DNA of 64,000 bases from Salinicoccus luteus DSM 17002 (GCF_000712035.1 NZ_JONV01000009.1:204362-268361), one strand, 5' to 3'. Counted from the stretch's first letter, positions 7,939 through 18,109 are shown. Numbers and translations are program-made. Notes: generated by a model not told the origin, from the sequence alone.

Positions 7939-8805
7939 ATGAAAACCAAAAATATCATGTACTGGGTGTTCATTGCCCCGGTTCTGGCGGCACTTCTGAT
8001 TGTCGTGGTCGTTCCTTTCATCTGGGGAATCTACTATTCCCTTACAGAATGGTCGGGCGACATGGCACAGACACCGGTGTTTACAGGATTTGATAACTAC
8101 AAGAGCCTGATGTCCGACCCGACATTCCTGAGTGCGCTCTGGTTCACTTTTAAATATGCAATCGTGACCGTGATCATCATAAATGTCGTTGGTTTTTCAC
8201 TGGCACTGATTGTAACGAGCTATATAAAATCAAAGAACCTGCTCAGAACGATCTTCTTCATGCCGAACCTGATCGGCGGGCTGATCCTCGGTTTCATCTG
8301 GCAGTTCGTCTTTACGAACATCTTCAATGCCCTTGGAGAAGCCATGGGTGTTGAAATGCTGCAGGGATGGCTCGCAACCCCTGCGACTGGCTTCTGGGGA
8401 CTGGTCATTCTGCACGTATGGCAGATGGCCGGCTACATCATGATCATCTACATTGCATATCTGCAGAGCATCCCCGACGAACTTCTCGAGGCGGCGGATA
8501 TGGACGGGGCAAGCTACTTCCAGAAATTGAAGAATGTAGTGATGCCGCTCGTCGCACCGGCATTCACGGTAAGCATGTTCCTGACATTGTCCGGTGCATT
8601 CAAAATCTATGATCAGAACCTCTCTCTTACAGGCGGCGGACCTGGTGGCACTACGAAAATGATTGCCATGGACATCGTTGATACGGCGTTTGCGATGAAT
8701 ACGATGGGAATGGCCCAGGCCAAGGCGGTCATCTTCTTCATCATCGTGGCAATTTTAAGTTTGACGCAAGTCTACTATAATAAGAAAAAAGAGGTGGAGC
8801 TGTAA
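7939..8805 (+). CDS. Sugar ABC transporter permease 1 (MalF/UgpA type)
   Basis: An inner-membrane permease of 288 residues with six predicted membrane helices. The EAA loop that contacts the ATPase reads EAADMDGASYFQKLKNVVMP. The start is set at the ATG at 7939, which has an AAAGAGGTG RBS; a longer frame runs upstream but has no RBS. Its TAA overlaps the next ATG by one base (TAATG), so the two permeases are translationally coupled, as expected for a heterodimer. Confidence 0.92.
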   Translation: MKTKNIMYWVFIAPVLAALLIVVVVPFIWGIYYSLTEWSGDMAQTPVFTGFDNYKSLMSDPTFLSALWFTFKYAIVTVIIINVVGFSLALIVTSYIKSKNLLRTIFFMPNLIGGLILGFIWQFVFTNIFNALGEAMGVEMLQGWLATPATGFWGLVILHVWQMAGYIMIIYIAYLQSIPDELLEAADMDGASYFQKLKNVVMPLVAPAFTVSMFLTLSGAFKIYDQNLSLTGGGPGGTTKMIAMDIVDTAFAMNTMGMAQAKAVIFFIIVAILSLTQVYYNKKKEVEL

Positions 8806-9626
8806 TGAAGAAGAAAAAGACGACCGGTCGCATCGTTCTGGAAATCGTCGGCATTCTGCTCGCACTTCTATGGCTGTCCCCCTTCTACATCATGCTGGTC
8901 AATGCATTCAAGACGAAGCGGGAAATGTTTGAAAATACGCTCGCACCACCGCAGGAACCCATCTTCGGGAACTTTGTACAGGCTTTTCAGGAACTCGACT
9001 TTCTCAGGACATTCTTCAACTCCTTCCTGATCACGTCGCTGAGCATCGTGTGCATAGTATTCTTTTCAGCAATGGCTGCATATGCACTATCCAGGAACAA
9101 GAGCAAGGTCAGCGGACTGATATTCTTCCTGTTCGTTGCCTCGATGCTCATACCGTTCCAGTCTGTAATGATTCCGCTGGTCAAGATATTCAGTGAGCTT
9201 CAAAGCCTCAACAAATGGGGACTGATATTCATGTACATCGGCTTTGGTTCCGGTCTCTCGCTTTTCCTCTACCATGGCGCGCTGAAGAATATACCGCTCT
9301 CTTTGGATGAGGCGGCAAAAATTGACGGTGCAACGAAGTGGCAGACTTTTTGGCATGTCATTTTCCCGCTTCTTAGACCGATTGGTGTGACGGTGGCGAT
9401 CCTGAATGTCATCTGGATCTGGAATGACTTCCTGCTTCCAAGCCTGGTGCTTGGCCAGGGGGATGAAACGATTCCGCTTAAGCTGTTCCTGTTCTTTGGA
9501 CAGTATACGAAGCAGTGGACTTTGGCGCTGGCCGGCCTGACGATTTCCATCATACCGGTCATAATCGGCTACTTCATTGCTCAGAAGCACATCATCAAAG
9601 GAGTATCGGACGGTGCTGTGAAGTAA
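8805..9626 (+). CDS. Sugar ABC transporter permease 2 (MalG/UgpE type)
   Basis: Second permease subunit, 273 residues with six membrane helices. It has the carbohydrate-transporter EAA motif (DEAAKIDGATKWQTFWHVIFP). A lysine-rich cytoplasmic N terminus precedes the first helix. It partners the preceding permease and probably the MsmX-like ATPase encoded at the end of the operon. Confidence 0.92.
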   Translation: MKKKKTTGRIVLEIVGILLALLWLSPFYIMLVNAFKTKREMFENTLAPPQEPIFGNFVQAFQELDFLRTFFNSFLITSLSIVCIVFFSAMAAYALSRNKSKVSGLIFFLFVASMLIPFQSVMIPLVKIFSELQSLNKWGLIFMYIGFGSGLSLFLYHGALKNIPLSLDEAAKIDGATKWQTFWHVIFPLLRPIGVTVAILNVIWIWNDFLLPSLVLGQGDETIPLKLFLFFGQYTKQWTLALAGLTISIIPVIIGYFIAQKHIIKGVSDGAVK

Positions 9627-9645
9627 GTAGGAGGATTATCATGAA

Positions 9646-10665
9646 ATGGTGACGATAAAAGATGTGGCAAGGATAGCTGGAGTCTCCCCCTCTACAGTGT
9701 CCAGGGTAATAAAGGACCATGAGGGCATCAGCGCCTCTACAAAGAAGAAAGTGCGAAAGATAATGGAAGAGATCGGCTACGCCCCCAACATTGCGGCGCG
9801 GAACCTGGTGACCAATCAGGCGAACACCATCGGGCTGGTCATCAAGAGCGGGATGCACGAAGTGAACCTGAACCCCTTCTATTCCGAAGTGAATCTCGGC
9901 GTTTCCGAGACGTGCAGGCAGAAGGGCTTCTCAACACTCACCACTTCTGCGACGGATGATGCGAGTCTTCTGGCAGAGGTCAAGGAGCTGATCAGTTCCA
10001 GGCAGGTCGACGGGTTCATACTGCTCTATTCCAAAGAGGGGGACCCGGTAGCGGAATTCCTCTCGTCATCAGGGTTCCCCTTCGTAGTGATAGGGAAGGA
10101 TATACACAACGACCAAGAAGCCATATATGTGGATAATGACAATGTACAGGCGGCGGTGTCGATCACTGAATTATTGATCCGAAAAGGGTATAGTGAAATC
10201 ACGATGATAGTGGATAATGACGTCTTCGCAGTTGCGACGGACAGAATCAGGGGGTTTGAAGCAGCGATGCATGAAGCAGGTCTTTCCAATTCCTGCAGGG
10301 TGGTCAAATGCGGGAACGAGGAAGGTGCTCTCGGCCGTATGCTGGATTCCCTGTTTGAAGATGCGGGCCCGGAGGCGCTGCTGACATTGGACGGTGTGCT
10401 GAACGCCCGCGTCATCTCCCACCTCTATAAGATGAAGATCCGCATTCCCAAAGATGTTGCGACGGCGACCTTCAGCGATTCACTGCTGACAAAATTTGCA
10501 GCGCCGCCGCAGACCGTTGTCGATATCTTTCCGAAGGAGCTCGGGAAGGAAGCAGGCAGTGAAATCATCACCCTGATAAAGGATGAAGATAAATTGAAAA
10601 GGAATATTACGGTGCCTACACGCATTATAGAGCGCCGATCAACACAGAAGGAGGAAGTCAGATGA
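9646..10665 (+). CDS. LacI-family transcriptional regulator
   Basis: A 339-residue regulator. Residues 1-50 form the LacI helix-turn-helix and hinge ([20 protein letters not shown]), followed by a periplasmic-binding-protein-like effector domain. Lying inside the operon, it most likely controls this operon through the palindrome at 6476-6491. The start chosen (9646) follows an AGGAGG; an ATG five bases earlier is out of frame and stops after three codons. The last four bases overlap the next gene (ATGA). Confidence 0.93.
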   Translation: MVTIKDVARIAGVSPSTVSRVIKDHEGISASTKKKVRKIMEEIGYAPNIAARNLVTNQANTIGLVIKSGMHEVNLNPFYSEVNLGVSETCRQKGFSTLTTSATDDASLLAEVKELISSRQVDGFILLYSKEGDPVAEFLSSSGFPFVVIGKDIHNDQEAIYVDNDNVQAAVSITELLIRKGYSEITMIVDNDVFAVATDRIRGFEAAMHEAGLSNSCRVVKCGNEEGALGRMLDSLFEDAGPEALLTLDGVLNARVISHLYKMKIRIPKDVATATFSDSLLTKFAAPPQTVVDIFPKELGKEAGSEIITLIKDEDKLKRNITVPTRIIERRSTQKEEVR

Positions 10666-11375
10666 GAGTGACAGTGTGGAACGAGTACAGGCATGAGAAG
10701 GAATCCGAAGTGGTGGGAGAAATCTATCCCGAAGGCATCCACGGCCAGATCGCAAGTTTCCTCGAGGGGCATGAGGTGACCACGGCAACGCTGGATGAGG
10801 CGGACCACGGACTGACTGATGAGGTGCTGGAAAACACGGATGTACTTGTGTGGTGGGGGCATAAGGCACACGATGAAGTGTCTGATGAAATTGCAGAAAA
10901 GGTGCGTCAGCGTGTGTGGGACGGCATGGGGCTGGTAGTATTGCATTCAGCCCATTTCTCCAAGCCCTTCAAACTGCTGATGGGCACATCCTGCGATCTC
11001 AAATGGCGTGAAGCGAACGAGAAGGAACGGCTGTGGGTGGTGGATCCGACACACCCGATCACCGACGGTCTCGGAGAATACTTCGAGCTGCCCGAGGAAG
11101 AGATGTACGGGGAGCATTTCGACATCCCCGTGCCGGATGAACTCATCATGCTCAGCTGGTTCGAAGGCGGCGAAGTGTTCAGGAGTGCGTGCACCTTCAA
11201 GCGGGGCAACGGAAAGATCTTCTATTTCCGCCCAGGTCATGAGACGCATCCGACCTACTATGATGAGAATGTCCAGAAGGTCATCAATAATGGTGTGAAC
11301 TGGGCAGGCAGTGTACACGGCAAAAAGCACTACTACGGAAACCACGAACCACTGGAAGAAATAAAGGAGAAATAA
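10662..11375 (+). CDS. ThuA-like domain protein
   Basis: A 237-residue ThuA-family protein with a glutamine-amidotransferase-like flavodoxin fold. The family motifs [17 protein letters not shown] and [12 protein letters not shown] are visible; these His-rich loops line the presumed active site. ThuA was first found in the trehalose/maltitol utilisation operon of Sinorhizobium, where it acts with the dehydrogenase ThuB in keto-sugar processing. Here it lies directly before two Gfo/Idh oxidoreductases, which supports an equivalent role. It is translationally coupled to the regulator gene by ATGA. Confidence 0.88.
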   Translation: MRVTVWNEYRHEKESEVVGEIYPEGIHGQIASFLEGHEVTTATLDEADHGLTDEVLENTDVLVWWGHKAHDEVSDEIAEKVRQRVWDGMGLVVLHSAHFSKPFKLLMGTSCDLKWREANEKERLWVVDPTHPITDGLGEYFELPEEEMYGEHFDIPVPDELIMLSWFEGGEVFRSACTFKRGNGKIFYFRPGHETHPTYYDENVQKVINNGVNWAGSVHGKKHYYGNHEPLEEIKEK

Positions 11376-11377
11376 TC

Positions 11378-12403
11378 ATGATCAACGTTGGTATTATAGG
11401 ATGCGGCAGCATCGGAGTGAAGCGGCACATTGCCGAATATGACGAGAACGAGAACGTGAAGCTGGTTGCCTTCTGCGATCCGGTCATCGACCGGGCGGAG
11501 GCGCAGCAGAAAATATACGGGGGGAAAGCCTACCGGGATTATCAGGAGCTCCTTGCAGATGATAATGTCGACGCCGTCAGTGTCTGTACGCCGAACTACA
11601 TGCACGCAGAGATTTCAATTGCGGCGCTTGAGGCAGGCAAGCATGTACTGTGCGAGAAGCCGATGGGTGTTGCGATGGATGAGATGGACCGCATGATTGC
11701 TGCGGAAAGCGCATCCGGCAGACAGCTGATGGTCGGCCATAACCAGCGTCTCATCAAAGAGCATCAGGTGGCACGCGATTACATCAATGAAGGCAGACTC
11801 GGCAAGATCTATTCATTCCGTACGGCGTTCGGCCATCCCGGGCCGGAGGATTGGAGTGTCGATGGCAAAGACAGCTGGTTCTTCAAGGTGGATGAAGCGG
11901 TAATGGGCGCGATGGGGGACCTTGGGGTCCACAAGGCGGACCTCATGCGTTATCTCCTCGGGGAAGAGGTCGTGGATGTAGGCGGCTTCATTTCCAAGGA
12001 AGCGAAGGATTTTTCCGATGTGGATGACAATGCAGTATGCATTCTGCGCACCGAATCGAATATCGTCGGAACATTGCAGGCGAGCTGGTCGTTCTACGGG
12101 GAAGAGGACAACTCCACCGTCATCTATGGTGAAAAGGGTGTGCTCAGCCTGCTTGCAGATTCCGAGCATTCATTCATTTTCACAGGCAGGGACGGCGAGG
12201 TCGTCAAAGAGAACTACGGCGGCATACAGACAAATGATGAAGCGGGCCAGAAGAAGAAATCGCTGGTCATGGATGCATTCATCAATGCCCTTGTGAATGA
12301 AGAGCGGGTGCCGGTGACGGCAGAGGACGCAAAAAGATCCGTGGAAATCATACTGAATGCTTTTGAGTCCGATCGTACGAAGAAAATCATTACTGGAGAA
12401 TAG
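11378..12403 (+). CDS. Gfo/Idh/MocA-family oxidoreductase (first of two)
   Basis: An NAD(P)-dependent sugar dehydrogenase-like protein of 341 residues. The N-terminal Rossmann fold has GIIGCGSIGVKRHI, and the family CEKP motif carries the catalytic lysine (VLCEKPMGVAMDEM). The C-terminal alpha/beta domain follows. Members oxidise sugar or inositol hydroxyls to ketones; ThuB of the trehalose pathway belongs here. An AAGGAG RBS lies just after the ThuA stop. The exact substrate is unknown. Confidence 0.9.
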   Translation: MINVGIIGCGSIGVKRHIAEYDENENVKLVAFCDPVIDRAEAQQKIYGGKAYRDYQELLADDNVDAVSVCTPNYMHAEISIAALEAGKHVLCEKPMGVAMDEMDRMIAAESASGRQLMVGHNQRLIKEHQVARDYINEGRLGKIYSFRTAFGHPGPEDWSVDGKDSWFFKVDEAVMGAMGDLGVHKADLMRYLLGEEVVDVGGFISKEAKDFSDVDDNAVCILRTESNIVGTLQASWSFYGEEDNSTVIYGEKGVLSLLADSEHSFIFTGRDGEVVKENYGGIQTNDEAGQKKKSLVMDAFINALVNEERVPVTAEDAKRSVEIILNAFESDRTKKIITGE

Positions 12404-12412
12404 GTGTTGCAA

Positions 12413-13444
12413 ATGTCTAAAATCAGACTGGGTTTCATTGGTGTCGGAGGAATAGCGACCGGGCGCCATATCCCTACATTCAGAACATTCGACGAAGTGG
12501 AGATTACAGCAGTCCAGGATGTCAATCAGGAACGGGCGATGAAGGTGGCGAATGAACTCAATATCCCCGAAGTCTGCTCCACAGTCGAGGACATGTACCC
12601 ATATGTGGATGCTGTTGTCGTCTCTACGCCGAATAAATATCATGCGTCGATCAGTATTGATGCCATGACCAATGGCAAGCACGTCCTCTGTGAAAAGCCG
12701 ATGGCGATGACGACAGAGGAGTGCAACGCGATGATTGAAGCGGAGGAGCGCAATGGCGTGAAGCTCCATATCGCCTATCATTACCGCTTCATGAAGGAGG
12801 CCATTGCCGCCAAGAAGATCATCGAACGCGGTACCATCGGCAATCCATTGGTGGTCCGTGTGAAGGGCCTCAGACGGCGGAAGGTTCCGGGGTGGGGTGT
12901 CTTCACCAACCAGGAGCTGCAGGGCGGCGGCGCATTGATCGACTATGGATGCCACCTCCTCGATCTGGCGATGTACCTTATGGGTGATGTCAAACCGGTG
13001 GAAGTCTCCAGCTCAACCTATAATCAGCTGAGCCGCACGAATACGGTCAACGAATGGGGACATTTCAATCGGGATTCCTTTGAAGTGGAGGACCATGTCA
13101 GCGCCTTCATACGGTTCAACAATGGTGCATCGATGCTGTTTGAGACGAGCTGGGCTGCGAACATCCCGGAAGATGAGAACCATATCAGCATTTCAGGTGC
13201 CAAAGCGGGCCTCGATGTGTTCGATATGAAAGTGAACCAGGCTGATGAGGACCTGATGACGACGATGCGCATCGACTATATAAAAGTGGATGAACCTTAC
13301 AGCAGGCTTCAGGCGGAGAATTTCATTTCAGCCATCAAATACAATACTCCGCTGACGGTGAAATCAGTAGAGGCGAAAGAAGTATCCAAGATTATCGAAG
13401 CAATATACCTGAGCTCGAAAGAGCAGAGGAGCATCAGACTTTAG
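12413..13444 (+). CDS. Gfo/Idh/MocA-family oxidoreductase (second of two)
   Basis: A second, clearly diverged family member (about 343 residues) with GFIGVGGIATGRHIP and CEKPMAMTTEEC. A possible active-site region is GGGALIDYGCHLLDLAMYLMGD. The ATG at 12413 is preferred because AGGTG precedes it by six bases; a GTG at 12404 is an alternative. Two such enzymes side by side suggest successive or opposing redox steps, such as oxidation at one carbon and reduction of a keto product. Confidence 0.9.
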   Translation: MSKIRLGFIGVGGIATGRHIPTFRTFDEVEITAVQDVNQERAMKVANELNIPEVCSTVEDMYPYVDAVVVSTPNKYHASISIDAMTNGKHVLCEKPMAMTTEECNAMIEAEERNGVKLHIAYHYRFMKEAIAAKKIIERGTIGNPLVVRVKGLRRRKVPGWGVFTNQELQGGGALIDYGCHLLDLAMYLMGDVKPVEVSSSTYNQLSRTNTVNEWGHFNRDSFEVEDHVSAFIRFNNGASMLFETSWAANIPEDENHISISGAKAGLDVFDMKVNQADEDLMTTMRIDYIKVDEPYSRLQAENFISAIKYNTPLTVKSVEAKEVSKIIEAIYLSSKEQRSIRL

Positions 13445-13455
13445 GAGGCAGACAG

Positions 13456-14424
13456 ATGAAACTGGGAGTATTCAATCCGCTGTTCCAGAACATGGAACTT
13501 GAAGAAATGCTGGATTATATTAAAGCATCCGGACTGGATGCGGTGGAAGTCGGGACAGGCGGCTATCCTGGGGACAAGCACTGCAATGTCGACGAACTGC
13601 TTGAATCCGGGGCGGCAAGAGAGGCATATCTGGAGAAATTCACATCACGCGGCCTCATCATCAGTGCTTTCAGCTGCCACGGGAATCCGATTTCCCCGGA
13701 CGAAGCGTTCCGCAGGGAATCGGATGAAATACTGCGGAAATCGATCAGGTTGGCAAACATGATGGATGTACCTGTAGTCAATACATTCAGTGGCACGCCT
13801 GCAGGGAATGAAACGGACACGGCAGTCAACTGGCCGGTGACCCCCTGGCCGGAGGAATATTCGGAGATAAAGCAATGGCAATGGAAGCACAGGCTGATTC
13901 CATACTGGCAGGAGATAGCGGCGCTCGCAAAAGAAAACGACGTGAAGGTCGGACTGGAGCTCCATGGCGGCTTTCTCGTCCATTCCCCGCATACGATGCT
14001 TGAGCTGAGGAAAGCGACGAATGAATATATAGGCGCCAATCTGGATCCGAGCCATATGTGGTGGCAGGGAATAGACCCTGTTGCAGCAATCAAGATACTG
14101 GGACGTGAAAATGCGCTCCATCATTTCCATGCGAAGGATACGTATATCGATCAGGACAACCTGGATATGCATGGGTATCTTGATATGAATCCATACGGGA
14201 ATATCAGGGAACGGAGCTGGACATTCAGAAGTGTCGGACTGGGCCACAGCGTGGATGAATGGGCGAACATGATGAGTGCGCTGAGGACCTACGACTATGA
14301 TTATGTTGTATCCATTGAACATGAAGATGGTCTGATGTCGATTGAGGAAGGCTTCCAGACTGCTGTAAGAAACTTGCAGAGTGTTATAATAAGAGAAACG
14401 CCGACTGACATGTGGTGGGCTTAA
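13456..14424 (+). CDS. Sugar phosphate isomerase/epimerase family protein (xylose isomerase-like TIM barrel)
   Basis: A 322-residue TIM-barrel protein of the AP-endonuclease-2/xylose isomerase-like superfamily. Likely metal ligands include Glu in VGLELHGGF, Asp/His in NLDPSHMWW, His in HFHAKD and Glu in VSIEHED. Relatives isomerise or epimerise keto and aldo sugars or act as lyases on keto-sugars. The GGAGG RBS follows the second oxidoreductase closely, so it belongs to the same pathway. Confidence 0.87.
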   Translation: MKLGVFNPLFQNMELEEMLDYIKASGLDAVEVGTGGYPGDKHCNVDELLESGAAREAYLEKFTSRGLIISAFSCHGNPISPDEAFRRESDEILRKSIRLANMMDVPVVNTFSGTPAGNETDTAVNWPVTPWPEEYSEIKQWQWKHRLIPYWQEIAALAKENDVKVGLELHGGFLVHSPHTMLELRKATNEYIGANLDPSHMWWQGIDPVAAIKILGRENALHHFHAKDTYIDQDNLDMHGYLDMNPYGNIRERSWTFRSVGLGHSVDEWANMMSALRTYDYDYVVSIEHEDGLMSIEEGFQTAVRNLQSVIIRETPTDMWWA

Positions 14425-14436
14425 AGGAGTGGTCTC

Positions 14437-15600
14437 ATGGCTGAACTAAAGCTGAAGAATATAAAGAAGACATATGAAAAGGGCCCGACGGTCGTAGATG
14501 ATTTCAATCTTGAAATACATGATGGGGAATTCATCGTGCTGGTCGGTCCTTCCGGGTGTGGGAAATCGACGACATTGCGGATGATCGCCGGCCTGGAGGA
14601 AATCACCGACGGCGAACTGTATATCAATGACAAGAAAATGAACGATGTGGAACCGAAGAACAGGGATATCGCGATGGTCTTCCAGAACTATGCGCTCTAC
14701 CCGCATATGAGTGTGTACGACAACATGGCGTTCGGCCTCAAACTGAGAAAGACACCGAAATCTGAAATCAAGCAGCGCGTGGAACATGCAGCGGATATTC
14801 TCGGCCTGACCGACTACCTGGACCGAAAGCCGAAGGCGCTGTCCGGTGGTCAGAGGCAGCGTGTGGCCCTGGGCCGCGCAATCGTCAGGGAGGCGAGCGT
14901 CTTTCTGATGGATGAGCCGCTGTCCAACCTGGATGCAAAATTGAGGGTGCAGATGCGGGCTGAAATCACCAAGCTGCACAAGCGCCTGAAGACGACTACG
15001 GTATATGTGACACACGACCAGACGGAAGCACTGACGATGGCCTCACGCATCGTGATACTCGACAAGGGGGACATCATGCAGGTCGGTTCGCCGAAGGAAG
15101 TCTATGATTTCCCGGAGAATGTGTTCGTCGCCCAGTTCATCGGATCGCCGGCCATGAATGTATTTGATGCGGAAATCAGAAACGGAGAGCTTGTGATCGG
15201 TGAGTCCACGATCAGAATCCCTGAATTCAAACGGCGCATGCTTGTGAATGAAGGTTATGACAACAAGCCGATCAAGTTCGGCATCCGTCCGGAGGATGTC
15301 AGGGAGGAAGCGGTCTTCGTCGAATCCGAGCTCGCCTCCGCGTTCAATGCGGAAGTCAAAGTAAGTGAACTCCTCGGTTCTGAAATCATGCTGTATTCCG
15401 ATCTGGAGGGGCAGGAATTCATCTCCCGTGTCGACGCACGCAATGAGCTGGAACCGGGGGATGTCGTGAAGTTTGCATTTGATATGAACAAAGGCCACTT
15501 CTTTGATAATGAGACACACAAGCGCATCGTCACAAAAGAAGAGCGCGAGAAGGAGAAGGAACGCCTGGAGAATGATACGTCCGGCGTCATCAAAGCATAG
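14437..15600 (+). CDS. Sugar ABC transporter ATP-binding protein (MsmX/UgpC type)
   Basis: A 387-residue ATPase with Walker [10 protein letters not shown], signature [14 protein letters not shown], Walker [14 protein letters not shown] and the H-loop THDQTEA. C-terminal OB/TOBE-like regulatory domains follow, as in the CUT1 sugar importers. Many Firmicutes share one MsmX between several importers; here an ATPase closes the operon, so the system is complete. The C-terminal tail is highly charged. Confidence 0.93.
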   Translation: MAELKLKNIKKTYEKGPTVVDDFNLEIHDGEFIVLVGPSGCGKSTTLRMIAGLEEITDGELYINDKKMNDVEPKNRDIAMVFQNYALYPHMSVYDNMAFGLKLRKTPKSEIKQRVEHAADILGLTDYLDRKPKALSGGQRQRVALGRAIVREASVFLMDEPLSNLDAKLRVQMRAEITKLHKRLKTTTVYVTHDQTEALTMASRIVILDKGDIMQVGSPKEVYDFPENVFVAQFIGSPAMNVFDAEIRNGELVIGESTIRIPEFKRRMLVNEGYDNKPIKFGIRPEDVREEAVFVESELASAFNAEVKVSELLGSEIMLYSDLEGQEFISRVDARNELEPGDVVKFAFDMNKGHFFDNETHKRIVTKEEREKEKERLENDTSGVIKA

Positions 15601-15605
15601 AGCCC

Positions 15606-15637
15606 CAGCCTGTCCATATGGACAGGCTGTATTTTTT
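15606..15637 (+). terminator. Terminator of the sugar operon
   Basis: A perfect 10-bp GC-rich stem (15606-15615 with 15620-15629), an ATAT loop and a T6 tract. It lies a few bases after the ATPase stop. Confidence 0.93.
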
Positions 15638-15691
15638 AGTGTTTGGTATGATTTAATGGTAATATGATATAGTTGAAAAGAGGTGAACTGC

Positions 15692-16378
15692 ATGGTGAAA
15701 TTCGATCACATCATACATTTTGTCAACCAGCTGGATTCAGTCGGGACGGAAGGTGTGCTGCCGATCCATTCCGGTGGAAAACATGAACCTTTGGGCACTG
15801 CGAACCTGTTGTCCTATTTCGACCAGAGGTATGTGGAGTATTTGGCGATCGACGATGAAGAGAGGTTCAGGCGCCATCTGGAAGCGGCGGAGGATTCATT
15901 TGCCAAGACGATTGACCAGGTGCAGTACGAGGAAGGATTCATCCGTTGCGCGCTTGCCACTGAAGAGATACACCAGCTTGCCGACCGGTACAGGGCAAAA
16001 GGCTTCCGGACTGTCGGACCGGTGGATATGGAACGTACAACCAATGGGGAGACCATCCGGTGGAAACTGCTCTATATCCTGGATGATAAGGAGACCCTCC
16101 CCTTCTTCATCCAATGGGAGGAAGCGGAATCGGCACGCTTGGACCGGATCAGAAACTTAAGGGGAGGGTTTATTTCCCCGGAAATAAACATCCATCATGA
16201 AGTGAAGAACGGGAAGGTGTGGGAAGCCTTCTTTGACGTCATCGGTGTCTGGAAAGGCGAAGTGGATGCGCATACGACAATAACCATCGCAGAAAATGAA
16301 AAACCATCCATCACCCTGGAAGTGGCGATGGATGGTGAATCGGCAATTTACAAAGGTGCCGTCTATAAGTTTATATAG
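15692..16378 (+). CDS. VOC-superfamily protein with glyoxalase-like domain
   Basis: A 228-residue protein starting FDHIIHFV, the first strand of a VOC/glyoxalase-3-like domain, with a second paired module later (ISPEINIHHEVKNGKVW). The function is unknown; family members are metal enzymes or binding proteins. The ATG at 15692 has GAGGTG six bases before it. A GTG upstream lacks such a site. The last 16 nt overlap a convergent small gene. Confidence 0.7.
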   Translation: MVKFDHIIHFVNQLDSVGTEGVLPIHSGGKHEPLGTANLLSYFDQRYVEYLAIDDEERFRRHLEAAEDSFAKTIDQVQYEEGFIRCALATEEIHQLADRYRAKGFRTVGPVDMERTTNGETIRWKLLYILDDKETLPFFIQWEEAESARLDRIRNLRGGFISPEINIHHEVKNGKVWEAFFDVIGVWKGEVDAHTTITIAENEKPSITLEVAMDGESAIYKGAVYKFI

Positions 16379-16608
16379 ACGATGAGTCCAAGGTGCAGAA
16401 GTGCCGAAAGCGCTGTGATGATGCTGAGGATGGCAATCGACTTTGTGCCTCTTACAAGTATATATGCAATACTCAGCATGATAGTGATGACGCCGAGGAT
16501 GATTCTGGCACTCATCAGGGCGATGAGATCCCCACTATCATATTGACCCAGTTGGAAAACGCTGACGATATTGATGATCAGAAGAAAGATTAGAATAGCT
16601 TGTCTCAT
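16363..16608 (-). CDS. Small hydrophobic membrane protein, unknown
   Basis: About 81 residues, almost entirely hydrophobic, with three predicted membrane segments. I do not recognise a family. The start at 16608 is chosen because AAAGGTGG stands at the right distance. Its 3' end overlaps the convergent VOC gene. Gene size and style recall the two small membrane proteins at 18961-19571. Confidence 0.55.
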   Translation of the reverse strand: MRQAILIFLLIINIVSVFQLGQYDSGDLIALMSARIILGVITIMLSIAYILVRGTKSIAILSIITALSALLHLGLIVYINL

Positions 16609-16664
16609 GATAGGACCACCTTTCATGGAATATTATATCAGATTTTATTTGAATGGAGACCGTT

Positions 16665-17933
16665 ATGCTTAAATTGTTGAACCTGACAGAAGACGAACAC
16701 GATCAGTTTGTAGAAAGCCACCGCCATGGAGACCTGCTGCAGTTGACCGACTGGGCACAGTCGAAGCATCTGACTGGGTGGTACTCCAGGCGTTTTGCTG
16801 TGGGCAATGAAGCGGGGGAAACGCTCGGTGTCGCCCTTCTGCTGTTCAAGAAGGTGCCTAAACTCAGTCATACGCTATGCTATATATCCAGAGGCTTTGT
16901 CTGCGACTACCATGATCCGCTTCTTGTGGAATTCATGCTGAAGGAGGCATTGAACATAGCCAGGGATGAAAAGGCCTATGCAATAAAGATAGACCCGGAC
17001 CTCCCACTTGAAACACATCAGGATACAATAGGATTTCTTGAATCAATCGGTTTCAGGCACCGTGGTCTCAAAGATGGCATGAGCAAGGATAATATACAGC
17101 CCAGACAGACGATGGTTGCTTCAATCGACAAGGATGACAAGGCACTGCTGCAGAGTTTTGAAAGGAACAATCGTACAAAGGTGCGCAATGCCATCCGTCG
17201 GGGCACCAGAGTCTATAGAGCGGAACGAGAAGATCTGCCAACTTTCGTCAGGCTCATGAAGGAGACGGGGCAGCGGGATGGATTCCTCACCCGGGACATC
17301 ACCTATTTCGAATCCCTCTATGATAATTTGCACAGTAATGGCCATATGGAACTGTTCCTGGTGAAACTGATGCCTACAGAAGTCGCAGCTTCGCTGGAAG
17401 CGGACATGGAGAAGGTGGAGAAGGATCTGGAAAAAGCCATGAAGAAAAAGGATGGCAGCAAGAAGGAGAACCAGATCAACGACCTAAACAACCGAAAGGA
17501 AAAACTTCAGAAGCAGCAGCACGAGATTGAAGAAATCAAGAAAGAGCATCCCGAAGGCGTTATCCTTTCCGGTGCCCTGCTTGCCCAGTCTGGACACAAG
17601 GCATACTATCTCTATGGGGCCTCTTCCGATCAGTATCGTGAATACTTGCCGAACCATCATATGCAGTACGAAATGATGAAGTATGCCCGGGATAATGGAG
17701 CCAGAACATACGACTTTGGCGGTGTCAGTGTTGCTCCACCCGAAACATCCCCACATTTTGGCCTATGGCAGTTCAAGAAGGTATGGGGCACGGAAGTGAG
17801 CGAGAAAGTCGGAGAGTTCGACTATGTCATCCACCGTCCGCTCTATACGCTTGCTGAAGTCGGTGTGCCGATGTTCCAAAAGGGGAAAGTGAAATTGAAT
17901 CAGACACTTAAAGCCTTGAAAGAGCGCCGTTGA
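16665..17933 (+). CDS. femX: FemX/FmhB-type peptidyltransferase (peptidoglycan interpeptide bridge)
   Basis: A 422-residue FemABX aminoacyltransferase very like staphylococcal FmhB, which uses Gly-tRNA to add the first glycine to lipid II on the inner membrane face. Visible family segments include GDLLQLTDWAQSKHLTGW near the start, SFERNNRTKVRNAIRRGT in the middle and YLYGASSDQYREYLPNHHMQ late. A charged antiparallel coiled coil at about 245-305 is the tRNA-synthetase-like arm. Presence of FemX points to the Staphylococcaceae. ATG 16665 is preferred over 16653 because TGGAG lies six bases before it. Confidence 0.93.
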   Translation: MLKLLNLTEDEHDQFVESHRHGDLLQLTDWAQSKHLTGWYSRRFAVGNEAGETLGVALLLFKKVPKLSHTLCYISRGFVCDYHDPLLVEFMLKEALNIARDEKAYAIKIDPDLPLETHQDTIGFLESIGFRHRGLKDGMSKDNIQPRQTMVASIDKDDKALLQSFERNNRTKVRNAIRRGTRVYRAEREDLPTFVRLMKETGQRDGFLTRDITYFESLYDNLHSNGHMELFLVKLMPTEVAASLEADMEKVEKDLEKAMKKKDGSKKENQINDLNNRKEKLQKQQHEIEEIKKEHPEGVILSGALLAQSGHKAYYLYGASSDQYREYLPNHHMQYEMMKYARDNGARTYDFGGVSVAPPETSPHFGLWQFKKVWGTEVSEKVGEFDYVIHRPLYTLAEVGVPMFQKGKVKLNQTLKALKERR

Positions 17934-17950
17934 ACCACACGGCGCTCTTT
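17921..17950 (+). terminator. Terminator overlapping the femX stop codon
   Basis: A 9-bp GC-rich stem (GAGCGCCGT with ACGGCGCTC) whose left arm is coding; a TTTCTT tract follows. Confidence 0.85.
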
Positions 17951-18109
17951 CTTATAGAAAAAATTTATATGCAGCCTTTGAATTCCCTATATGAGAGCAC
18001 CTTGTTAAAGAGGTCCTGCCATGATAGACTTGTATCCATTAATCCATAGTAATAAACTATGTTTTATGGGTCTATGATTATATGACAACTTACATACAGG
18101 GGGATTCTT

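Noticed and set aside
9641..9652. ATG at 9641 as start of the LacI regulator
   Set aside because: It is out of frame and reaches a stop after three codons; the ATG at 9646 opens the regulator frame.
12170..12955. Minus-strand frame of 261 codons opposite the two Gfo/Idh genes
   Set aside because: It is antisense to strongly supported genes and has no motif; it is explained by codon bias in the GC-richer region.
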